DNA from: Beroe forskalii
Lineage: Eukaryota; Ctenophora; Nuda; Beroida; Beroidae
Reading direction: 5' to 3'
Assembly: GCA_011033025.1 (NCBI GenBank)
Contig: WFMF01000099.1
Span: 319,369-383,368, forward strand
Length of the DNA: 64,000 nt
Made by a program: the position numbers and the translations under genes. Numbering within the stretch: the stretch's first letter is position 1; the number at the start of each line of letters is the position of its first letter. This document shows, piece after piece, positions 34,232 through 43,300 of the stretch. The notes below the pieces were generated by a model that saw nothing but the letters and a program-made list of their open reading frames with translations, made no database searches and was not told where the DNA came from.

Positions 34232-35597
34232 ATGTGGCTTCTGCAAAAGCAGTGCCTCTTCCTGGTTGCCTTTAATAATGTGGCAGATTGTTTTCAATGG
34301 CCCCTTGGTAAGTTGGATGAATCGTTTAATGTTTGCATTTATATTCCATCCTGACTTTTAGGAGCGTTGCCCCTCAATGAAATCAAAAATAGGCCTTCAT
34401 CCCCCTCCAATCACCTCAATTTGAGACCTTTATTCCACGCTAAAAAACCATTTTTATCTCCCCCTTGCAGCTGACGAAGACAACCTCATTATCGACTGGG
34501 TGGGCTGGATCTTCGTCTCAACCCTCATCCTCTTCCTCCTTATCTCCCTCTACAACCTGTTCTACACGCGGCGTATCACTAAAGAACTCATACTGATTGA
34601 GGCGGCTATTCCTGAGACTCCCGAGCAGAGAGCGGCGCGGGAGGCGCTCGAAGCGGAATGGGCGGCGAAACAAAAAGCGGCAAAGCGGCGCGAAGAAGAT
34701 CTGGGATATTTGCATCAGATGTTCAATGCCTTTCCGTGCGAGAACCGGGGGCTCGTCGGTCCAAGAGATTTTTGAGAGTTTTGTACTGGCGAACATTTGG
34801 AATTCAGAAGGTTCGTCTTGTGGTGAGGTGGAAGAAGAGGGGAGGGATTCCGAGGATGATTCAGGGTCGCATAGATATCAGACAATAACAGAAACGATAG
34901 CGGCTCCTGAGTTGGAATCATCTCTTGTTCTCGCAAACCCAGCTCATCATGATAACATTTCTGGTCAGCCTGAACAGCCAAAATCTGTACCCGCTATTCA
35001 ACCATCAAATGTACAGTCGCCAAATGGTAGTGTAGACGCATCTGTTCCTCTACAGTCTTCCGCACTTTCATCTGTTCCGGTACAGTCATCCCAAAAACCA
35101 GCTCCCCAGGCAGCTTCAGATACACCACATTTATCTTCTCAGCCAGACAGAACGGTGTTACCAGAACCAACCACTTCATCCTCAATTCCCCAGAAAATTC
35201 AACTTCACGAACTCCATCAAGTTCAGCTGAACCTGCAGCTTCAAATGTTCCTGATTTCAATGACGGTATTCCGCTTTTATCCGTCCAAAATAACGTGTAC
35301 GTAAACGTTGGAGATCCGTCACCGCCGACGCAAGAAGGTTCTGTTCCAGTGACTGTACCTGACAGAGCCGCCTCTGAACCTACCACCGCTAATTCCTCTG
35401 GAATGATTTGCACGTGCACATGCAAATGCGCGACAAACGCAAACTCTCAATCATTCCTGGCAGAAGCGTACAAGGAGATGCTGGACAACCGTCGACGAGA
35501 GAATAGGAGGAATAAACTGGTGGGGAAGAGTGCAGATAGACTCAGAGTGTCTGGTCTGAGATTCGATAGGGAGTGGAATAACATGGCTGACGAATAA
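34232..35597 (+). CDS. Unidentified single-pass membrane protein with long Ser/Pro-rich tail; two compensating frame breaks
   Basis: Exon 1 (34232-34307) starts MWLLQKQCLFLVAFNNVADC, a weak signal peptide, and ends at GTAAGT; a 163-bp intron ends CCCCTTGCAG at 34470. Exon 2 gives a short outer segment (DEDNLIIDWVGW), a membrane span (IFVSTLILFLLISLYNLFY), basic TRR, then an Ala/Glu/Lys/Arg-rich probable helix. The frame stops at 34775, but an adjacent frame runs on from the GGGGG at 34747-34751 through acidic and Ser/Pro/Gln-rich low-complexity sequence, and the original frame resumes at the CCCC at 35188-35191, ending NNMADE at the TAA 35595-35597. One surplus and one missing base cancel. 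Read as one unit it is 400 codons. Sequence error, a broken gene, or a genuine shorter 125-residue protein are all possible. No family recognised. Confidence 0.6.
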
Positions 35598-36880
35598 CTA
35601 AAGAAGTTGCCGCTCTGAGGACCCATATGTGTGTACCTAATGGCCTAATGCAGATGGATCGATCGATAACGCAGAAATTTCGACAAATTTCTTTGAAAAT
35701 TACAAATTGCGCGCACTGTTAAATGTGCATTTTAATAAGTTCCCTCGGGGCTGGTGCACACATATTGATATGTGAATGATTTCCGGCAGGTTACTGAGTA
35801 AGTGTTTAAGATAATCAGATCAGGGATTCTTATGTCCGATAAAGTGATAAGGGGTGTAATTCATGCAACCTCATTGATGGAGTGGCCCTTTTACATATTT
35901 AATTTTGTTATAGTTTTTCTTTAATAGGGACAGTTGAAACTTTTAAAAATTTTAAAAAAATGGAGGACGGCCAATAACTCAAATTCAAAATAGGTCATCA
36001 AATAGTTGACTATTGTCCTAAGTTTTTTCAAGTGTTTTTCAAGTATTTAGTTATTTAACTAATCCCCGTCCTTGTTCCTTCTTAAGTAGCCTGCAAAGGA
36101 AACTGTGGATCTAATGCAGTTCTCAACTAGTTTCCATGGAGAAAATTAGAAGAAACAATGGCTGATAAGAAAATTTGTTTCACTATGTTTCTTGTACTTA
36201 TCTAAAGGAAAGTTATTTATTTATTTACATTTGTTTCGACCTCTGTCATAGACGATATATTTTATTTGATCTATCTCTTATTTTTAGGGTTTAGTTTTTT
36301 TCGTCAGGAAAAACTTTACTTCGCTTATACCCTTTTTCCTTTTTACTGCCTTCCTTTTTAAGTTTTTAGATTTACTGATGTGTGCACATAGCAGTAATAT
36401 TGGAGTATAAATTTTGTAGAAATAATTTTGTAGAAATTATCTTAACACAAATTATGAGAGCTCCCTTTCAATTTGACCACCAGACTATAATGCCTGCATC
36501 GAGGCCTTATCGAGCACCTGTCTGTCATTTTAGGAGGGGTGCAGCGTTGCTCATTATTATGAATTAAGTATTTCTGAGTTTATCTTTTAATTCTGATCGC
36601 AGAGATAATGTCATGACATACGTTATTGTTCATCAGCATTTTGAAGCATTGCACCGGAACAATTACGATTTCAATTATAATCATAACTTGGGGCACCTGT
36701 CTGACACTTATTATAGAGACTAGGTGGTCACGATAGAGTTGTAAGAGTTATTTATTTACTTGAAGATTAAATAGTCGTTATGATATGTTTGCCCGTGGTA
36801 AAACTATGAAATAGATAATCAATTGAAGAATTGAAGATCGATTAAAGATTATATAATTGAAGTTTGTCTGAATCAGGATC
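35598..36880. other. No feature recognised
   Basis: A/T-rich spacer between two plus-strand genes. No clear AATAAA signal was found shortly after the upstream stop codon. Confidence 0.4.
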
Positions 36881-36884
36881 ATTG

Positions 36885-36892
36885 TATATAAG
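36885..36892 (+). promoter_or_regulatory. TATA box of the small secreted-protein gene
   Basis: TATATAAG lies 81 bases before the start codon at 36973. The expected transcription start, about 30 bases on, falls in 'CCTTAGTCAACA' near 36910-36920, giving a short 5' leader of about 55 bases. Confidence 0.65.
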
Positions 36893-36972
36893 GGTCCAGA
36901 AGGTTGTTGTCCTTAGTCAACATTTTACCCATTCTTCAAGTTTCCAGTCCCGAAGCATCCTCAAAACAAGTC

Positions 36973-37622
36973 ATGTGGATTAACGCTTTCCTCATAGGTA
37001 GTATTCCTTGTCAACATATCTTAAAGTTTTTCTCCAATGTGAATATTTGCCCATATTATTATTTCTACGTTGAAAATACTCTTGAATGGACAGACTCTTA
37101 TGCATTTCATTATAATTATATTTATATTTTATATTGTCGATAAAATGCAGGAATCATTTTGGCTCACTGGACCTTAATTTTATAATTTCAGCCACCGTCC
37201 TCATGCTCAACTCGTCTCTGGTGGAAGGCGCATCTCAACTGGATTGCTTAGTCGACTCAAACCTCGAGGCTGGAATGAAAAAGAACGCCAAGCTAACCGC
37301 GATGGCAGTCATCGCTGCCATCCCTGTTGAGTCTGCGGCGGACGAAGTTGAACCTAATGACGAAAGCAGCAAGGTCCTACCTCCACCGCCCTTTGACGCA
37401 AACACACCTGGATCCATGGAAACGAAATGCACCAAGAAATACAGCCTGCTGGAGGAAAAACACCTGTGTAACGACCTGATGGGGTCCTCCGCGGGGGAGG
37501 AGTTGTTGGATAGCGTGATGACGGGGAAATACCTGGTTAAGTTCGGGTGTGCAGTTGGGAGGAGTTGGCGTTCCGTGAAGGCATGTTGCGCCAGGCGGAC
37601 CACCAAGAAATTAAGGTATTAG
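36973..37622 (+). CDS. Small secreted cysteine-containing protein, two exons, unknown family
   Basis: Exon 1 is 36973-36997 (donor GTAGTA); exon 2 is 37192-37622 (acceptor TAATTTCAG); the junction codon is Ala. The product is 151 residues. The signal peptide MWINAFLIGATVLMLNSSLV is split by the intron, typical of animal secreted peptides. A basic then acidic/proline region follows (VEPNDESSKVLPPPPFDA), then a compact end with cysteines in KC, LC, FGC and ACC contexts; with one near residue 30 that is six cysteines after the signal. It ends in basic CCARRTTKKLRY. A TATA box (36885) and AATAAA (37779) frame it as a complete compact gene. The layout suits a secreted peptide or small processed protein, but no known hormone, defence or matrix family is recognised. 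Confidence 0.75.
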
Positions 37623-37778
37623 AAGTTTAAATTATTATGATTAAAATTAGTGATACTGCTGCAGCTGAAGGAGTTTGTAATTGTATAATCATGATGCAAA
37701 GATTTTCAAATATCGTCATTTTGATTTAAACTAGTAAATGCCTGAGGATATAAGTGGATATCCACTATCCAAAAGTGG

Positions 37779-37784
37779 AATAAA
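37779..37784 (+). terminator. Polyadenylation signal AATAAA
   Basis: AATAAA 157 bases after the stop codon of the small secreted-protein gene; position and strand fit its 3' end. Confidence 0.6.
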
Positions 37785-38147
37785 AACAGCGAGAGTGATG
37801 ATGTAATCAACGTAAATCGTGAATTTACTTGAAGTAGAATTGTTCTCGGTATGACTTCTATTTTTCTGTCACAGCTCAAGTTTATTTCAATTTTCCTTTC
37901 ATATCAATTACGGTTTATCAATTACAAATTAATTTCCTCTTAAATGAACAGATAAATTGTTCCAAAACGCCGCTTTAAGAATTGAATCAGTATCATGTGG
38001 AAAACGGTTCAAGTTCATATTGATATTCTGATTCATGAAGAAATAATTGATACTTGGAAGACGCGTGGTCGCTGGACGCATAAAATCAAAAACCTTCATC
38101 ATCGTCGCTCAGAAAATGAAATTCATAGATCTAATCGCATCTAGCGT

Positions 38148-38765
38148 GCCATAACGTGTGACGTGATACATGACACGTGATACGTGATACGTGATACGTG
38201 ACACGTTACACGTGATACGTGATACGTGACACGTGATACGTTACACGTGATACGTGACACGTGATACGTGACACGTGACACGTGATACGTCACACGTGAT
38301 ACGTGATACGTGACATGTGATACGTGACATGTGATACTGATACGTGATACGTGACACGTGACACGTGATACGTGATACGTGACACGTGATACGTGATACG
38401 TGACACGTGATACGTGACACGTGATACGTGACACGTGATACGTGATACGTGACACGTGATACGTGATACGTGACACGTGATACGTGACACGTGATACGTG
38501 ATACGTGACACGTGATACGTGACACGTGATACGTGACACGTGATACGTGACACGTGATACGTGACGCGTGATACGTGACACGTGATACGTGACACGTGAT
38601 ACGTGACACGTGATACGTGACTCGTGATACGTGACACGTGATACGTGATACGTGCGATCGTGATACGTGATATGTGATCATGATGCGTAATACGTGATAC
38701 GTGATAAGTAATACGTGATACGTGCGCGTGACACGTGATACGTTATACGTATCTATATCACGTGT
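38148..38765. repeat. 7-bp tandem array ACGTGAY (ACGTGAT / ACGTGAC)
   Basis: About 85 heptamers, alternating TACGTGA and CACGTGA, so CACGTG (the E-box core) recurs dozens of times. Because 7 is not a multiple of 3, all three minus frames stay open for over 100 codons (up to 175); these are not genes. Confidence 0.95.
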
Positions 38766-38799
38766 CACGCGCTTACGTAGAACTATAAGAGGGATTTTA

Positions 38800-39600
38800 T
38801 GGATAGACCTTGCTTAACACGAATATCCTTGTCAATCGTTGATAGACCCTTCCGAGCGACCCGCGGCATTTGTCATAGTGGGTCAGACATCGTCTGACAA
38901 AATAGGGGTTGTCAATCGTTTCCTAAGCCCGCATAGGTGTGTGTACGCGCGCGGCGCTTCCCTACGGGGGAAGCGCGCCGCGCAACGCAGACAGGGATAT
39001 ACGTGTTTAGCAAGTCAATCGTTGATAGACCCTTTGAGTTGCCGCAAGCGCCGCGCGCTACACACACCTATGCGGGCATTGGAATGATAGACCTGCCTTT
39101 TGCCCTAACCAGGACCCTGGTTACGCACACGGAGTGCGCGGCGCGGCGCCCCTGGTTAGGGGAAACCTGCCTTCGGCGGACGCGCGCGCGCCCGCCGAAA
39201 GCGTAGGGGTCATGAGATCGACGGGCGATGTCCGTCCCTTTCTTCTGACTTGTTGCCTTTGCGCCTTCCTAGCGGAAGGCGCAAAGTGTCAAAGTGACGT
39301 CCAAATGTGGAACGTTGCGCCGCGCGCGCGAGGGTTACTAAACACGTATATCCCTGTTATCGTCACGCGGCGCACTTCCTGCAGAATTGAACAGCGCAGC
39401 ATTCTTAAGCCCGCATAAGTCATGTGTGTACACTTCCCTAGAGAAGCGCGCCGCGCGACCCACACAGGGATAAACGTGTTTAGCAAAGCGCAGCAGAACG
39501 AACAGTAGGGAAGCGCGTTCACCTAACCAGGTGCTAACGTCGTCGTTTCACTCCTCTTTCGACGGACGTTGCCCGTCTATTTTCTCTGACATCTGACATG
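38800..39600. repeat. GC-rich foldback cluster with duplicated hairpin units
   Basis: A unit starting TAAGCCCGCATA and ending GTGTTTAGCAA occurs at about 38923-39010 and again at about 39405-39487, each with a central hairpin (CGCTTCCC...GGGAAGCG in the first). CAATCGTTGATAGACCC recurs near 38835 and 39018, and an inverted fragment of the unit lies near 39335-39355. The reverse complement of the 3978-3998 motif occurs near 39560. The several open frames have no protein features. Confidence 0.65.
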
Positions 39601-40160
39601 GGGTTGTGAGGAGTGAAACGAGGAGTGAGAAGAGCTGAGGGCTTTAATCTAAGCGACTAAGCTCAAAATAAAAATTTCATATCAAATCTTTGAGTAGCGT
39701 TTACCTGTTGTCTCTGCCCTTCAGGGAGTGGTGTAATCCGGGCACAAGGCGTGGTGGGCTGCAACTCAGGAGGTTGGGGCACCTGGGCAATGTGTAATTG
39801 TATTGTAATTGTTTAACGTTTCATAATTTATTGGGATAAGGAAAGGAAAGGAATGGATTTGATTTTTATTATGTATTGGAAATCAAGTTTGTTTCTCTAA
39901 ATTTTGTTTCTCTGTCGTTACTCCAAGCATCAAGAAATGAAGAAACACACATAGAGAGTAAAAGTAGAGGAATAGTAGATGGATCCACAATTGAAGTATA
40001 CAGAATAGGTTCATACTTCCTATCATTGGAAAAATGTACAAACATTTTACTGTACACTGCATAAAGAAACCAATTTAGATGACTGTATTTGTTCTACAAA
40101 GAAGACAATTTAGAAACTTTGATTCAAATTATGAAAAAAATGAGCCCTTATTTCCCAGGG

Positions 40161-40218
40161 ACAGTGGCAGTTCAAACTGCAGATTTGTGTGTCTAGCATA
40201 AGTTCAAACTGTCACTGT
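40161..40218. repeat. Short MITE relic, ACAGTGGCAGTTCAAACTGC family
   Basis: ACAGTG...CAGTTCAAACTGC at the left is inverted at the right (AGTTCAAACTGTCACTGT). These ends match the MITEs at 59004-59151 and 59598-59748, with the GC-rich middle missing. Confidence 0.55.
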
Positions 40219-40323
40219 TAGTTTCTTATCATAACTGACTGCACCAACTCTAAATAATTAGCATAATAGCTTTGACAGGAAAGAAGTTATTATTTTATTA
40301 TATTATAATTTTTTATTATTCAG

Positions 40324-43300
40324 AAAATCTAGTTATGCAATGGAATGTAAATGCCAGAGAGTTTGTACCTGGACAAAAGTTCCAACCAAAGTTCCATTGT
40401 AACAAAGGTAAGCTATAACCTTTATCCTGTACAACAATAATCTCTTATCATGTTAAAATTACTTTTGAGGGTTTTTTAACTTTGTGATCGCATACCATGG
40501 ATTCAATTTCTAAGATATATGATGAAAACAAGTATACTCCCCTAGGTAGGAAAACCATCCAAATGGGGATACGAGAAATTTTCGGTTTTTTAAATTTCCT
40601 TTCGGCCTACTTTTTGACCTATGACTTGCTATCACTTCCTCGATTGTTAAGACTTTTTGATTGTTATGTCAAAAAAGCTAAAGAGGTGTTTTATCTATAG
40701 AGACCAATGGGGGCGAGTGCAGCAGAAGTGTAGCCACAACAGCAGAATCATCAACGTCACATCACTCTTCCTTTACCGACACTAAACCAGGTTCGCACAC
40801 GTTAATGAATAACAACTTGTCAGCTAAGTTAAAGCTCTTTTCTAGTAATTGCTTCGAATCAGTCACATTTTATTGAGTCAAGTTTGAGAAATCGAAAAAG
40901 TATCATTTAAATCACAAATTGGACGAGTAAAGTGGTTATTTGAGTTATTTTTTTACGAATACACACATTCAAGGGCAACCTTATAATCAAACTAGAAAAT
41001 TCCTTGTTTTCCAGGCAGCAGCAGAAGAGATGCTGCCCAAAGCACGAGCACCCTTGACACCAGCTCCTTGTTCAACACCCCATCACTTGACACCCCCAGT
41101 CTTGACACCGCTCCTGAAGCTGACACCCCACCGCCTTTTGACACCAGCTCCCTGACACCAGGCAGTAGTGGCAAACTGTGCCCATATTATCTGGAAAGTG
41201 GGGAATGCGGCGATGGTGACCGGTGTTGGAATGTTCATGGGTTGAAGTGCAGATTCTGCCTGCGGTATTGCCTGCCGAAGGACAACGAAAAGATGAAAAA
41301 GGTGAGGCCCATTGTTCACTTATTTGTGATAAAATTGGGCATTTCGCCGCACCATTTGAAAAGTATAACCCTCTAAGACTGTTGCATGGCTGCGAGCGGC
41401 CTTAGAAGTTTGTCTTTAAATTAAGGGGGGGGGGGGTTTCACTGTCCCAATTGTCCCAAACTCAAGAAAAAGTGGATTGGGACAGGGACAATTGGGACAA
41501 ATGGGACATTTGGGACAAATGGGACAATTGGGACAAATGGGACAGAGAAAATAGAACAAATGGGACTCGAAAAAGTGAATTTGGACTGGGACAATTGGGA
41601 CAAATGGGACAATTGGGACAAATGGGATAGAGAAAATATAACAAATGGGACTCGAAAAAATGAATTTGGACTGGGACAATTGGGACATTTGGGACAATTG
41701 GGACATTTGGGACAAATGGGACAGAGAAAGTGGAACAAATGGGACTCAAAAAAGTAAATGCGGACTGGATCAAATGGGACATTTGGGACAAAAATGACAG
41801 AGACAAGTGGGATTCAAATGATTATGTTTTTGAGCGGCAGTTTAGTGTTTTTTGTCTCACAGCCTGTTACATAGCAGTACTTGCTGCGTTGCAACTACCA
41901 CTGTCTTTTCCCATCATAGGTTTTGGGATAGGGAAGTGGGAACACTTAACCACTGCAAACAAACACAACCAAAATATGAACTTAGTATACTAGTGTGAAT
42001 ATAACATTCATTTCAATGATAGAAAATCTTGAATCAATGTAAAAAATGATAAATGACTGATCTTTTCAAATTTTTGTTTGTCCCAATTGTCCCAAATGTC
42101 CCAGTTGTCCCAATTGTCCCAAAAACCAGTCCCAAACTAAAAATTGGGACAATTGGGACAGTGAAACTCCCCCCATTAAGTGGTGGAAAAGTTGCCCCTG
42201 AGGGTTGATATTTTCAAACGCTGCCCTGAATTAGGAAAAATGATTATTGCGAGTACGGAAATGGTAGGAGTAGGAAGGGCTGATTATCACTCGTCAAGGA
42301 AGGCGCGGTATAAGGGGCTTCACTCGTCAAGGAAGGCGTGGTAGTAGTAGGAGGGGCTGGTAATCACTCGTCAAGGAAGGCGTGGTAGGAGCAGGAAGGG
42401 CTGGTCATCACTCGTCAAGGAAGGGGTGGTATGAGTAAGAGAGGCTGGTAATCACTCATCAAGGAAGGCGTGGTAGGGGCAGGAATGGCTGGTCATCACT
42501 CGTCAAGGAAGGGGTGATAGGAGTAGGAGGGGCTGGTAATCACTCATCAAAGAAGGCGTGGTTGGAGCAGGCAGGGCTGGTCATCACTCGTCAAGGAAGG
42601 AGTGGTAGGAGTAGGAGAGGCTGGTCATCACACATCAAGGAAGGCGTGGTAGGAGCAGGAAGGGCTGTTCACCACTCGTCAAGGAAGGCATGGTAGGAGA
42701 GGTTGATCATCACTCGTCAAGGAGTCGTGGTAGGAGGGGCTGGTCATCACTCGTAAGACATGGTACTAGTAAGACATGGTCTTAGTAGGACGGACTGGTC
42801 ATCACTCGTCAAGGAAGGCGTGGTAGGAGTAGGAGGGGCTGGTCATCACTCGTCAAGGAAGGCGTGGTAGGAGTAGGAGGGGCTGGTCATCACTCATCAA
42901 GTAAGAAATGGTAGGAGTGGGAGGGGCTGGTCATCACTCGTCAAGGAAGGCGTGGTAGGAGTAGGAAGGGCTGGTCATCACTCGTCAAGGAAGGCGTGGT
43001 AGGAGTAGGAGGTGCTGGTCATCACTCGTCAAGGAAGGCGTGGTAGGAGAGGTTGGTCATCACTCGTCAAGGAGTCGTGGTAGGAGGGGCTGGTCATCAG
43101 TCGTCTAGGAAGGCGTGGTAGGAGTAGGAGGGGCTGGTCATCACCCATCAAGTAAGACGTGGTAGGAGTAGGAGGGGCTGGTAATCACTCATCAAGTAAG
43201 GCGTGGTAGGAGTAGGAGGGGCTGGTCATCACTCGTCAAGGAAGGCGTGGTAGGAGTAGGAGGGGCTGGTCATCACTCGTCAAGGAAAGCGTATTAGGAG

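Noticed and set aside
38141..38768. Overlapping 115-175-codon minus-strand open frames (HVSRVTY repeats)
   Set aside because: They arise because a 7-bp repeat without stops is open in all frames; no start context, signal or domain.
39876..40064. 62-codon frame just upstream of the makorin exons as a missing first exon
   Set aside because: No CCCH pattern, no matching donor, and the opposite strand is equally open.
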